Source: an uncultured Opitutales bacterium (GTDB lineage Bacteria; Verrucomicrobiota; Verrucomicrobiia; Opitutales; Intestinicryptomonadaceae). Taken from it: 40,454 nucleotides of DNA. The notes under the pieces were generated by a model. It was given only the letters and a program-made list of their open reading frames with translations, searched no databases and was not told where the DNA came from. Made by a program: the position numbers and the translations under genes. Of the stretch, positions 7,844 to 15,509 are shown one piece after another. The first letter of the stretch is position 1; the number at the start of each line of letters is the position of its first letter. The stretch lies in contig URJY01000020.1 of the NCBI GenBank assembly GCA_900548275.1, positions 1-40,454 on the forward strand, in the 5' to 3' direction.

Positions 7844-8311
7844 TTATTTTGAAGCTTCTTCGGCGACGGGTGCAACCACAACGGCCTTACCGCCCGCAGC
7901 TTCGATTTTCTTGATTGCAGATTCCGAGAACTTGTCGGCCTTGACTACGATTTTCTTCGTTAGTTCGCCGTTGCCCAAAATCTTTACGAGCGGATCGCTT
8001 GCGCGAACCAGACCCGCTACAACCAAGTCGTCGCGCGTGATTTCTTCGAGACCAAGCTCTTCGAGCGCGCCCACGTTTACCGTAGCGTATTCGACTCTGA
8101 ACTTGAAATTGTTGAAACCGCGGTGCGGCAGCTTGCGGTACAAAGGCATTTGACCGCCTTCGAAACCGGGGCGGACGTGTCCGCCGCTGCGAGCCTTCGC
8201 GCCTTTATGACCGCGACCCGACGTTTTGCCGTGTCCGCTGCCGACGCCGCAACCGCGGCGTTTGCTTGCGTGTTTGGCTCCTTGGGGATGTGTGAGAGCG
8301 TGCAATTTCAT
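7844..8311 (-). CDS. rplO: 50S ribosomal protein L15
   Basis: L15 is a late-assembling 23S rRNA binder near the peptidyl transferase region. The 155-residue product has the Gly/Lys/Arg-rich N-terminal tail (RGCGVGSGHGKTSGRGHKG) and the PLYRKLPHRGF motif. The globular end is followed by a short Ala/Val/Glu tail. It follows rpsE by 17 bp. The usual rpmD (L30) between rpsE and rplO does not fit there and is absent. Confidence 0.97.
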   Translation of the reverse strand: MKLHALTHPQGAKHASKRRGCGVGSGHGKTSGRGHKGAKARSGGHVRPGFEGGQMPLYRKLPHRGFNNFKFRVEYATVNVGALEELGLEEITRDDLVVAGLVRASDPLVKILGNGELTKKIVVKADKFSESAIKKIEAAGGKAVVVAPVAEEASK

Positions 8312-8328
8312 TTTTTAAACTCCTTCGA

Positions 8329-8832
8329 TTAGCTTCTCTGTGCCGCGATAGCTTCCGCAGTGCGGAGCTGGAAGAGCGCGTTGAGAGTTGCGTTTACCAT
8401 TGCCATATCGTTGTTCGACCCGAGCGACTTGCTCAGAACGTCCTTGATACCGACCGCTTCGAGAACGGCGCGAACGCCGCCGCCTGCGATAACACCCGTA
8501 CCGGGGGATGCAGGGCGGAGCAGTACGATACCGCCGTCGAACTCGCCGCGAACATCGTGGGGAATCGTGTTGTCCTTGAGGCTGACGGGCTTCATGACCT
8601 TGCGGGCTCTTTCCGACGCCTTCTTGATTGCGTCCGGAACTTCCTTCGCCTTGCCGTAGCCCAGACCTACGTTGCCCTTACCGTCGCCGATAACGACCAA
8701 CGCCGAGAATGTGAAACGACGTCCGCCCTTTACGACCTTCGCGCAACGGTTGATGTGGACAACCTTTTCGATAAGTTCGGGACCGGCGTCTTTTTCGGCT
8801 TCAACTTTTTTGTTTTTAAATTCTCTGCTCAT
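8329..8832 (-). CDS. rpsE: 30S ribosomal protein S5
   Basis: S5 helps set decoding fidelity at the mRNA entry side. The 167-residue product shows the double-stranded RNA-binding-like domain (VKGGRRFTFSALVVIGDGKG) and the second domain with PASPGTGVIAGGGVRAVLE. Length is usual. It follows rplR by 12 bp. Confidence 0.98.
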   Translation of the reverse strand: MSREFKNKKVEAEKDAGPELIEKVVHINRCAKVVKGGRRFTFSALVVIGDGKGNVGLGYGKAKEVPDAIKKASERARKVMKPVSLKDNTIPHDVRGEFDGGIVLLRPASPGTGVIAGGGVRAVLEAVGIKDVLSKSLGSNNDMAMVNATLNALFQLRTAEAIAAQRS

Positions 8833-8844
8833 TTTGTAGCTTGA

Positions 8845-9207
8845 TTAGAAGTTAATACCAGCCGAACGCACTGCGTCCGCAAACGTCTTTACGCATCCGT
8901 GATAGCGGCGCGAGCCTCTGTCGAATACGACAGCCGCAACGCCGATACCCTTGAGCTTTTCGCCGAATTTTTCGCCGACGAGCTTTGCGCCCGCAACATT
9001 CGGGAGCACCTTTTCGCCCTTGAGTTCCTTGCCTGTCGTGCAAAGCGCGGCAAGAGTCTTGCCTGCCTTGTCGTCGATGCACTGAACATAGATGTGCTTG
9101 TTCGAGAAGCATACCGACAGTCTCGGACGTTCCGCCGTGCCCTTCACCTTGCGGCGAACTCTCCAGCGACGTTTCTGTTCCAAAATCTTCTTTGTTTCCA
9201 ATTTCAT
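8845..9207 (-). CDS. rplR: 50S ribosomal protein L18
   Basis: L18 binds 5S rRNA in the central protuberance. The 120-residue product has the basic N-terminus (RRWRVRRKVKGTAERPRLSV), SNKHIYVQ and the terminal FDRGSRRYHGCVKTFADAVR signature. Length is normal. It lies between rplF (26 bp) and rpsE (12 bp). Confidence 0.98.
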   Translation of the reverse strand: MKLETKKILEQKRRWRVRRKVKGTAERPRLSVCFSNKHIYVQCIDDKAGKTLAALCTTGKELKGEKVLPNVAGAKLVGEKFGEKLKGIGVAAVVFDRGSRRYHGCVKTFADAVRSAGINF

Positions 9208-9233
9208 ATTCGTATCCTTTCAGTGCCGCGAGA

Positions 9234-9782
9234 TTACGCAGTCTTCTTGCCTTCCTTGCGACGGACGAATTCTCCGTGGATTCTGACACCCTTGCCCTTG
9301 TAGGGTTCGACGGGATAGAAGTGCTTGAGATCGCTTGCGACCTGACCGACCATATGCTTGCTCGCGCCCGAAACCGTTACGAGCGGATTCTTGTCGTTCG
9401 TTTCGCCGATGACGACCGTGATGCCTTCGGGAAGTTCGTAAATGCAGGGGTGTGCATAGCCGAGCGACAAAGTGAGAACCTTGCCCTTGAGTTCGGCTTT
9501 GAAACCTACGCCCTTGATTTCGAGAACCTTCTGGTAGCCTTCGACAACGCCCTTAACCATACCTGCGATGATGCTGCGCGCCGTGCCGTGCATGGCGTTC
9601 GACTGACGCGAAGCCGATGCGGGCGTGACGTGGATTTCGTCGCCTTCGAGCTTGATGTCGACTGCAGTACCGAAGTTCTGGCTGAGTTTGCCTTTTGCGC
9701 CTTCCAAAGAGACTGTGTTGTCCGCAACCGACGCTTTCACGCCTGCGGGAATTTTTACGGGAAGTTTACCAATTCTGCTCAT
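9234..9782 (-). CDS. rplF: 50S ribosomal protein L6
   Basis: L6 lies near the sarcin-ricin loop, where elongation factors bind. The 182-residue product starts MSRIGKLPVKIPAGV and holds the two L6 repeats. The C-terminal signature PYKGKGVRIHGEFVRRKEGK is intact. It follows rpsH by 9 bp. Confidence 0.98.
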   Translation of the reverse strand: MSRIGKLPVKIPAGVKASVADNTVSLEGAKGKLSQNFGTAVDIKLEGDEIHVTPASASRQSNAMHGTARSIIAGMVKGVVEGYQKVLEIKGVGFKAELKGKVLTLSLGYAHPCIYELPEGITVVIGETNDKNPLVTVSGASKHMVGQVASDLKHFYPVEPYKGKGVRIHGEFVRRKEGKKTA

Positions 9783-9791
9783 ATGTCTTCC

Positions 9792-10187
9792 TTACCAAAC
9801 CTTGCAGAGGATTTCTCCGCCGACTTTCTGCGCGCGGCAGTCGGCATCTTTCAGAACGCCCTTGGAGGTCGTCAAGATGGAGATGCCCATACCGTTGAGA
9901 ACGCGGGGAATGTTGCGGTATTCGTAATACATGCGGCAGCCGGGTGTGCTGACGCGGGTGATACCCGTCAGAGCCGATACGCCGCCCATATATTTCATAT
10001 TGATTGTGATAACTTTCTGAGCCTTTTCGCCCGATACTTCGAACGAAGCGATGTAGCCTTCGTCCTTGAGTATCGCCGCGATGCCTTCGCGGATTTTCGA
10101 CCACTGTGCCGTGCAAGTGTCCTTGCCTGCCGTGCTCGCGTTACGGACGATTGTCAAAAAGTCGCCAATGCTGTCGTGAGTTGCCAT
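9792..10187 (-). CDS. rpsH: 30S ribosomal protein S8
   Basis: S8 is a primary binder of 16S helix 21 and, in E. coli, the spc-operon repressor. The 131-residue product has the S8 N-terminal fold (IGDFLTIVRNA) and the C-terminal signature GITRVSTPGCRMY to GMGISILTTSKGVL. Length is normal. It lies 18 bp after rpsN. Confidence 0.98.
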   Translation of the reverse strand: MATHDSIGDFLTIVRNASTAGKDTCTAQWSKIREGIAAILKDEGYIASFEVSGEKAQKVITINMKYMGGVSALTGITRVSTPGCRMYYEYRNIPRVLNGMGISILTTSKGVLKDADCRAQKVGGEILCKVW

Positions 10188-10205
10188 ATTATTTTTCCTT
10201 TCGCA

Positions 10206-10511
10206 TTACCACGATGATTTTGTAACGCCGGGCAGCTTGCCGTCGAGAGCCAACTCGCGGAAAGTTATGCGCGACAGACCGAACTTGCGGATGACACCGC
10301 GCGGACGACCGGTGATTGAACAACGGTTGCGGATGCGGATCTTCGAGGCGTTGCGCGGAATCTTGCAGAGTTTGCGCTGAGCCGCGAAGAAGTCTTCGTC
10401 GGAAGTCTTCGGGTCGTTGAGGATTTTCTTGAGTTCCGCTTTCTTTGCGGCGTACTTAGCTGTGAGCTTTTGACGCTTCAAATTGCGCTCTATGGATGAT
10501 TTCTTTGCCAT
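10206..10511 (-). CDS. rpsN: 30S ribosomal protein S14, zinc-free (C-) long form
   Basis: S14 sits in the 30S head near S3 and S10. The 101-residue product is the long form and carries RNRCSITGRPRGVIRKFGLSR. It lacks the CxxC pairs of the zinc-binding 61-residue form, so it should not need zinc. It lies between rplE and rpsH, 18 bp from each, in standard spc order. Confidence 0.97.
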   Translation of the reverse strand: MAKKSSIERNLKRQKLTAKYAAKKAELKKILNDPKTSDEDFFAAQRKLCKIPRNASKIRIRNRCSITGRPRGVIRKFGLSRITFRELALDGKLPGVTKSSW

Positions 10512-10529
10512 ATCTTTACCGTTTACGGG

Positions 10530-11111
10530 TTATTTGTTGGCAGCGGCGGCTGCGGCTGCTTGTTCGGCGGCCGTCTTGCGGAAGGGCATACCCAGAAGCT
10601 TCAGGAGCTCCCTACCCGACTTGTCGTCCTTTGCCGTCGTTACGATTGTGATATCCATACCGATGTTCTTGCGGCCGGGGTCGACCGTAACTTCGGGGAA
10701 AATTGTGTGGTCTACAACGCCGTAGCTGTAGTTGCCCGCACCGTCAAAACGGTTGCCGACGCCGCGGAAGTCGCGGATGGAGGGCAGTACGATTGCGATG
10801 AACTTGTAGAGAAAATCCCACATCGCCGCGCCGCGCAATGTAACCTTTACGCCGTTGGGCTGACCCGCACGCAACTTGAAGTTTGCAATGCTCTTGCCCG
10901 CCTTCGTTACGACGGGCTGCTGACCCGTAATCTTGGCGATTTCCTTTACCACTTCGGGTACCCATTCCTTCGGAGCTTCGCTTCGGATTGCCGAATTGAT
11001 TACGATCTTCTCGAGATTGGGCACTACGTGGGGATTTTCGAGTCCGAGCGATTTCTTGAGCTCGGGCACGACCTTCTCCTGATATATTTTCTTTAATACT
11101 GGTGTGCTCAT
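10530..11111 (-). CDS. rplE: 50S ribosomal protein L5
   Basis: L5 binds 5S rRNA and contacts the 30S head (bridge B1b). The 193-residue product has the L5 signature (LENPHVVPNLEKIVINSAIR), FKLRAGQPNGVKVTLRG and GMDITIVTTAKDD. It ends in a short Ala-rich tail (AAEQAAAAAAANK) that is longer than usual. It lies 24 bp after rplX. Confidence 0.98.
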   Translation of the reverse strand: MSTPVLKKIYQEKVVPELKKSLGLENPHVVPNLEKIVINSAIRSEAPKEWVPEVVKEIAKITGQQPVVTKAGKSIANFKLRAGQPNGVKVTLRGAAMWDFLYKFIAIVLPSIRDFRGVGNRFDGAGNYSYGVVDHTIFPEVTVDPGRKNIGMDITIVTTAKDDKSGRELLKLLGMPFRKTAAEQAAAAAAANK

Positions 11112-11135
11112 TTTCTTTTTTTATTTATCCGCTGA

Positions 11136-11396
11136 TTACGCTTTTTTTTGCGACTTTTTCGCATCAAAACGCCCAGCCGGCATTACGTTGGAAATGTGAA
11201 TCGAAGCTTCGCGTTCGACGATTGCGCCTTCGGGATTCTTTTCGCTCTTGCGTTCGTGGTGCTTGCGGAGGTTTGCGCCTTCTACAATCACGCGTTCCTT
11301 CTTGGGGTCTACCAGCAAAATCTTGCCGCGCTTACCTTTGGAAGAACCCGCGATTACTACCACTTCGTCGCCTTTTTTTACAAAACTTTTTGCCAT
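11136..11396 (-). CDS. rplX: 50S ribosomal protein L24
   Basis: L24 initiates large-subunit assembly and lies at the exit tunnel. The 86-residue product contains a KOW motif (KKGDEVVVIAGSSKGKRGKI), as expected, and is somewhat shorter than the typical ~100. It begins one base after the rplN stop, so the two are probably translationally coupled. Confidence 0.97.
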   Translation of the reverse strand: MAKSFVKKGDEVVVIAGSSKGKRGKILLVDPKKERVIVEGANLRKHHERKSEKNPEGAIVEREASIHISNVMPAGRFDAKKSQKKA

Positions 11397-11397
11397 A

Positions 11398-11763
11398 TTA
11401 CAGAACCTCCGGTGCCAGAGATATGATTTTCATAAAGTTCTTTGCGCGAAGTTCGCGTGCGACCGGTCCGAAAATACGTGTGCCTTTCGGATTGCCGCTA
11501 CCGTCGAGAATTACGCAAGCGTTTGTGTCGAAACGGAGGTACGAACCGTCCGCGCGGCGAATCGGGGCTTTCGTCCTTACGACGACGGCCTTGGCGACCG
11601 TGCCCTTCTTTACCGCGGCGTCCGGAGTCGAGGTCTTAACCGCAACGACGATTATGTCGCCGACTTTCGCCGTGCGGCTGTGCTGCCCCAAGCGGCGGAT
11701 CATCGCGACTTCCTTGGCGCCGGTGTTGTCGGCGACCACGAGTCTTGTCTGCATTTGTATCAT
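11398..11763 (-). CDS. rplN: 50S ribosomal protein L14
   Basis: L14 forms intersubunit bridges with 16S rRNA. The 121-residue product (MIQMQTRLVVADNTGAKEV start, RFDTNACVILDGSGNPKGTR, FGPVARELR) is a textbook L14. The ATG is preceded by AGGAGA. It lies between rpsQ (13 bp) and rplX (1 bp). Confidence 0.98.
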   Translation of the reverse strand: MIQMQTRLVVADNTGAKEVAMIRRLGQHSRTAKVGDIIVVAVKTSTPDAAVKKGTVAKAVVVRTKAPIRRADGSYLRFDTNACVILDGSGNPKGTRIFGPVARELRAKNFMKIISLAPEVL

Positions 11764-11776
11764 TGTGCCTGTCTCC

Positions 11777-12058
11777 TTATTCTGCCGAGGCTACCACGGG
11801 AGCCTTTTCGATTATGCGGACTACGCGGAATCTCTTCAGCTTGCTGATGGGACGCGTTTCCGTCACTTCAACCTTGTCGCCGAGTGCGCATTCGTTCTTT
11901 TCGTCGTGCACATGGATAACCGTCTTGCGGCGGATTTCCTTGCCGTACAACGAGTGCGGTACCTTGTAGAAATAGGTGAGCTTTATGCTTTTGTCTCCGG
12001 AGCGGGATGTTACAACGCCCACAAGACTTCTGCGTGACTTTCTTGTATTTTCCGACAT
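11777..12058 (-). CDS. rpsQ: 30S ribosomal protein S17
   Basis: S17 is an OB-fold protein that binds helix 11 of 16S rRNA. I use ATG at 12058, giving 93 residues starting MSENTRKSRRSLVG. The upstream in-frame Met would overlap rpmC and adds unrelated residues. The core has GDKSIKLT, a basic beta-hairpin and VTETRPISKLKRFRVV. It lies 11 bp after rpmC. Confidence 0.96.
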   Translation of the reverse strand: MSENTRKSRRSLVGVVTSRSGDKSIKLTYFYKVPHSLYGKEIRRKTVIHVHDEKNECALGDKVEVTETRPISKLKRFRVVRIIEKAPVVASAE

Positions 12059-12069
12059 ATTATAGTCCT

Positions 12070-12255
12070 TTATTTCTTCTGGGTCTTGATTGTTTCGCAA
12101 CGTGCGATGTCGCGACGCAGCTGCCTGATGCGAGCCGGATTTTCAACTTGTCCCGTTCCCTTGCGAACGTTGAGGTTCAAGAGCTCTTCGCGCATATCGC
12201 GAAGCTTCTTTGAAAGCTCTTCCGCCGAAAGTTCTTTAAGTTCTTTTGTCTTCAT
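12070..12255 (-). CDS. rpmC: 50S ribosomal protein L29
   Basis: L29 is a two-helix protein by the exit tunnel that contacts SRP and trigger factor. The 61-residue product has the family pattern: LKELSAEELSKKL, LNLNVRKGTGQVENPARI, then RRDIARCETI. Length is normal. It lies 17 bp after rplP, with GGGAG upstream of the ATG. Confidence 0.97.
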   Translation of the reverse strand: MKTKELKELSAEELSKKLRDMREELLNLNVRKGTGQVENPARIRQLRRDIARCETIKTQKK

Positions 12256-12272
12256 ATTGTGAAGTCTCCCGA

Positions 12273-12701
12273 TTATAGAATTTCAACGCCTTCGCGAACG
12301 ACAAATCTGCATTTGAACGGAAGCTTTCCGTCCGCAAGTCTGAGTGCTTCGCGAGCCATACTGGCGGGAACGCCCGATACTTCGAACAGAACGCTGCCGG
12401 GCTTGATGATTGCGCACCAGAACTCGACGCCGCCCTTACCTTTACCCATACGGGTTTCGGCGGGTTTCTTTGTTACGCTCTTCTGGGGGAACACCCTCAT
12501 CCAAACCTTGCCGCGACGTTTGAAGTGTCTGTTGATTGCAACACGAGCCGCTTCGAGCTGCGCCGCAGAGCATTTTCCGCGTTCGAGAGCCTGAATTGCG
12601 TAATCGCCGAAATCAATGCTGTCGCCGCCCTTTGCCATACCGCGGTTGCGCCCTTTTTGGACTTTGCGGTACTTAGTTTTTGCTGGAAGAATATTTGCCA
12701 T
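12273..12701 (-). CDS. rplP: 50S ribosomal protein L16
   Basis: L16 helps form the A-site tRNA binding region. The 142-residue product has an L16 start (MANILPAKTKYRKVQKGRNR), RRGKVWMRVFPQKSVTKKPAETRMGKGKG (residues about 62-90) and the family C-terminus. The start is supported by GGGAG upstream. It lies 18 bp after rpsC. Confidence 0.97.
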   Translation of the reverse strand: MANILPAKTKYRKVQKGRNRGMAKGGDSIDFGDYAIQALERGKCSAAQLEAARVAINRHFKRRGKVWMRVFPQKSVTKKPAETRMGKGKGGVEFWCAIIKPGSVLFEVSGVPASMAREALRLADGKLPFKCRFVVREGVEIL

Positions 12702-12719
12702 ATTGTTGCGTCTCCCTTA

Positions 12720-13352
12720 TTACATATTGTCTTCGTTTTTCAAGCACAACCAGCACTTGACGCCGATTTTTCCGTAAACCGTGTGGGCTTCGGTGAAACC
12801 GTAGTCGATGTTTTCGCGCAGTGTGTGCAACGGGATACGTCCCTTTCTCTGCCATTCGGTGCGTGCGATTTCCGCGCCGCCCAAACGACCCGAGCATTGA
12901 ATCTTGATGCCGTCGGCACCCATATTCATCGAAGCCATAATCGCCTTCTTGATTGCGCGGCGGAACGAAATGCGGCGTTCCAGCTGGAGCGCGACGCTTT
13001 CGGCGACCAAGTATGCAACCAAGTCGGGCTTCTTGACTTCCTGAATGTCCACGATTACGTCCTTGCCGAGGTACTTCGACAAATCGGCTTTCAGCGTTTC
13101 GAGAGCCGCGCCCTTCTGACCGATTACTACGCCCGGACGAGCCGTGTAGATTTTCACGCGGATACGCTGACCTGCGCGTTCGATGAAGATACGGGGAACC
13201 GATGCGCCCTTGAGCTTTTCGCGGAGAAATTCGCGGATGCGGTAGTCTTCGTTTACGGCAGCTGCATAATCGCCCTTGTTCGCGAACCAACGCGACTCCC
13301 AGTCGCGGCGGACGGCGAGACGGAAACCTTTAGGATTTACTTTCTGACCCAT
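12720..13352 (-). CDS. rpsC: 30S ribosomal protein S3
   Basis: S3 surrounds the mRNA entry tunnel and has helicase-related residues. The 210-residue product starts MGQKVNPKGFRLAV and has the KH domain with GQKGAALETLK. The C-terminal domain signature (GRLGGAEIARTEW) and the final GVKCWL motif are also present. It is slightly shorter than E. coli S3 because the tail is short. It lies 9 bp after rplV. Confidence 0.98.
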   Translation of the reverse strand: MGQKVNPKGFRLAVRRDWESRWFANKGDYAAAVNEDYRIREFLREKLKGASVPRIFIERAGQRIRVKIYTARPGVVIGQKGAALETLKADLSKYLGKDVIVDIQEVKKPDLVAYLVAESVALQLERRISFRRAIKKAIMASMNMGADGIKIQCSGRLGGAEIARTEWQRKGRIPLHTLRENIDYGFTEAHTVYGKIGVKCWLCLKNEDNM

Positions 13353-13361
13353 TGTTGTGCC

Positions 13362-13703
13362 TTATTTAGTGTTCTCGTCTGAAAGGACGATCGAGATGTG
13401 TGAAGTTCTCTTGCGAATCGGGTGCGCGCTGCCGCGTGCCACGGGGCGGAAACGCTTGAACGCCACGCCCTGATTTACGATTGCGCTTTTGATTGTGAGG
13501 TTCGCAGCCGAAAGACCGTTGTTGTTTTCGGCGTTTGCTATCGCGCTTGCGAGCGTCTTTGCGACGAGCTTTGCGCTTTTGCGGGGAACGAGTTTCAAAA
13601 TTTCCAACGCTTCTGCGGCATTGAGACCCTGAATCTCGCGGGATATTTCGCGCACCTTTTTGTCTGACATGCGCGCAAACTTTGTTAAAGCTTTGACTTC
13701 CAT
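13362..13703 (-). CDS. rplV: 50S ribosomal protein L22
   Basis: L22 lines the exit tunnel through its long beta-hairpin. The 113-residue product has NAEALEIL-like packing (GLNAAEALEILKLVPRKSAK) and the hairpin region (FKRFRPVARGSAHPIRKRTSHI). It follows the inserted secreted-protein gene by 15 bp, rather than rpsS directly as in most bacteria. Confidence 0.97.
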   Translation of the reverse strand: MEVKALTKFARMSDKKVREISREIQGLNAAEALEILKLVPRKSAKLVAKTLASAIANAENNNGLSAANLTIKSAIVNQGVAFKRFRPVARGSAHPIRKRTSHISIVLSDENTK

Positions 13704-13718
13704 TGTTGTCTTTCTGTG

Positions 13719-14051
13719 TTAGTTTGCCGGTGTTATGTAAACGGCGTCTCCCTTTTCGATTTTGATGTCCGAGGTTATCATCGCCACTGCCGCAGTCTTG
13801 TCGGAATCAACCACCACGACGTCTCCGACGTACTTTTTGTTCCGATAGACCCTGCAGACCGCCCCCGTCAGGAGGTTGCTCTGCGAGCCCGTGTCGATTT
13901 TAACCAGTCCCAAATCGTCGCGCACTTCCAAGACTTTGTTTACCCTTTGGAGGTAGGTTGTCTTGAGCACCCATTCGGGAGATTCGGCAAAGATTGGCTG
14001 TCCGACGGTCAGAACCGCGAGGGCAAACAAAACTTTGCCGAAGTTGACCAT
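13719..14051 (-). CDS. Small secreted protein embedded in the S10 operon
   Basis: I do not recognise a named family. From ATG at 14051 the product is 110 residues. It has an N-terminal signal peptide (hydrophobic FGKVLFALAVLTVG, likely cleavage after IFA near residue 22) and then a beta-rich domain. That domain has the pattern LVKIDTGSQSNLLTGAVCRV, then YVGDVVVVDSDK, then IKIEKGDAVYI. This layout resembles small barrel domains found in envelope proteins (FlgT C-terminal-like), but that is only a resemblance. A longer reading with 37 extra residues overlaps rpsS in another frame and is rejected. The ATG is one base after the rpsS stop with no clear Shine-Dalgarno sequence, so coupled translation is likely. 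It is predicted to be extracytoplasmic, unlike its neighbours. Confidence 0.8.
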   Translation of the reverse strand: MVNFGKVLFALAVLTVGQPIFAESPEWVLKTTYLQRVNKVLEVRDDLGLVKIDTGSQSNLLTGAVCRVYRNKKYVGDVVVVDSDKTAAVAMITSDIKIEKGDAVYITPAN

Positions 14052-14052
14052 A

Positions 14053-14331
14053 TTACATAGCTGCCTTCTTGGTGTGCGGGTTGTGTCCTTTGAACGTGCG
14101 GGTCGGCGAGAATTCGCCGAGCTTGTGGCCGACCATATTTTCGGTAACATAGACTGCCACAAACTTTTTGCCGTTGTGAACGTTAAAATTCAGTCCGATG
14201 AAATCGGGAGTAATCATAGAGCGTCTCGACCAAGTCTGAATCGGCTTGTGCGAGTTCGTTTTCTGCGCTTCGTCGATTTTGTCTTGGAGGCTCGGATCTA
14301 CGAAAGGTCCTTTTTTAATTGAACGTGCCAT
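14053..14331 (-). CDS. rpsS: 30S ribosomal protein S19
   Basis: S19 forms a complex with S13 in the 30S head. The 92-residue product has the start MARSIKKGPFVDPSL and the core WSRRSMITPDFIG. The C-terminal signature GHKLGEFSPTRTFKGH is also present. A strong AGGAG precedes the ATG. Here rpsS is followed by the secreted-protein gene instead of rplV. Confidence 0.98.
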   Translation of the reverse strand: MARSIKKGPFVDPSLQDKIDEAQKTNSHKPIQTWSRRSMITPDFIGLNFNVHNGKKFVAVYVTENMVGHKLGEFSPTRTFKGHNPHTKKAAM

Positions 14332-14346
14332 TTCTGATTTCTCCTA

Positions 14347-15198
14347 CTATTTCTTGGTTTTCTTGCCGTTGCGACGGAGGATAATCATCGAATTCGACGG
14401 CTTGCTCTTCGTACGTGTCGGATAGCCCTTTGCCAGCTGGCCCCACGGCGATACGGGATGACCGCCGCCCGAAGTGCGACCTTCACCACCGCCCATCGGG
14501 TGGTCTACAGGGTTCATAACAACACCGCGTACTCTCGGGCGTTTGCCCATCCAACGAACGCGACCGGCTTTGCCCAAGCTCTGGTTCTGGTGTTCGAGGT
14601 TGCCGACTACGCCGATTACCGCGCGGCATTCCGCGTTTATCAAACGGATTTCGCCGCTGGGCATCTTTACCGTTGCCATATCGCCTTCGACCGCCACGAG
14701 CTGTGCGCCCGCGCCTGCGCCTCTTGCGATTTGCGCGCCCTTGTTGGGCTGCATTTCAACGCAGAAAATTTTCTGTGCCGGAGGGATGAACTTGAGCGGC
14801 ATGCATGCGCCGACGGGGAATTCGTCGGGACGCTTCGAGTATGTCATAACCGTGTCGCCCTTCTTCATTCCGTCGGGAGCGATGATATAACGCTTCGTCT
14901 TTTCTTCGTTCTGGTACTGGACGAGGGCGATGTACGCCGTGCGGTACGGGTCGTATTCGATTGCCATAACCGTTGCGGGTACGTCGACGATGTCGCGCTT
15001 GAAGTCTACGATACGGTACAACTTCTTGTGACCGCCGCCGCGGCGACGCGATGTGATGCGACCGTAGCAGTTGCGACCTCTGGAGCGGTGGTTGCTTTCG
15101 GTCAACGAGCGTTCGGGACGCTTGTTGTCAACCTCGTTGCGACCGAGTTCCAAAAATCTCTGCGCGGGTGTCAAAGGTCTTCTTTTAATAATAGCCAT
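14347..15198 (-). CDS. rplB: 50S ribosomal protein L2
   Basis: L2 is needed for subunit joining and peptidyl transferase activity. The 283-residue product has RGRNCYGRITSRRRGGGHKK and IEYDPYRTAYIALV. The C-terminal signature with the conserved His (MGGGEGRTSGGGHPVSPWG) is intact. It is slightly longer than the usual 273-277. It lies 17 bp after rplW and 15 bp before rpsS. Confidence 0.98.
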   Translation of the reverse strand: MAIIKRRPLTPAQRFLELGRNEVDNKRPERSLTESNHRSRGRNCYGRITSRRRGGGHKKLYRIVDFKRDIVDVPATVMAIEYDPYRTAYIALVQYQNEEKTKRYIIAPDGMKKGDTVMTYSKRPDEFPVGACMPLKFIPPAQKIFCVEMQPNKGAQIARGAGAGAQLVAVEGDMATVKMPSGEIRLINAECRAVIGVVGNLEHQNQSLGKAGRVRWMGKRPRVRGVVMNPVDHPMGGGEGRTSGGGHPVSPWGQLAKGYPTRTKSKPSNSMIILRRNGKKTKK

Positions 15199-15215
15199 TG
15201 TATGCTTCTCCTGAC

Positions 15216-15503
15216 TTACGCAATTTGAATGGTGTCGCCCGCCTTGAGCGTTACGATCGCCTTCTTCATTTTACCCTTGACGCCGGGATTGTTGCGGCTC
15301 ATACGCGAGACCTTAACTTTGCCCTTGGCGTTGATTACGTTTACGCGCACAACCTTTACCTTGAAAAGCTGTTCGACTGCGTCGGCGATTGCCTCTGCAT
15401 TTGCGTCGTCGGCAACAGTAAACGTGTACTGGTTTGCGACCTGCAAATTAGCAGCCTTTTCCGTTACGCGGAAACCCTTGATAATTTTGTCTGCCTGTAC
15501 CAT
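15216..15503 (-). CDS. rplW: 50S ribosomal protein L23
   Basis: L23 sits at the tunnel exit and docks trigger factor and SRP. The 95-residue product has RVTEKAANL, the QYTFTVADDANAEAIADAVE stretch and VKVVRVNVINAKGKVK, at normal length. It lies 6 bp after rplD. Confidence 0.97.
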   Translation of the reverse strand: MVQADKIIKGFRVTEKAANLQVANQYTFTVADDANAEAIADAVEQLFKVKVVRVNVINAKGKVKVSRMSRNNPGVKGKMKKAIVTLKAGDTIQIA

Positions 15504-15509
15504 GGTGGA

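Noticed and set aside
5580..8153. 857-codon open frame on the plus strand across map, secY and rplO
   Set aside because: It is exactly antisense to three well-supported genes. It stays open because those genes avoid the codons whose complement is a stop (TTA, CTA, TCA). Its translation is low in family-like motifs and has no start signal.
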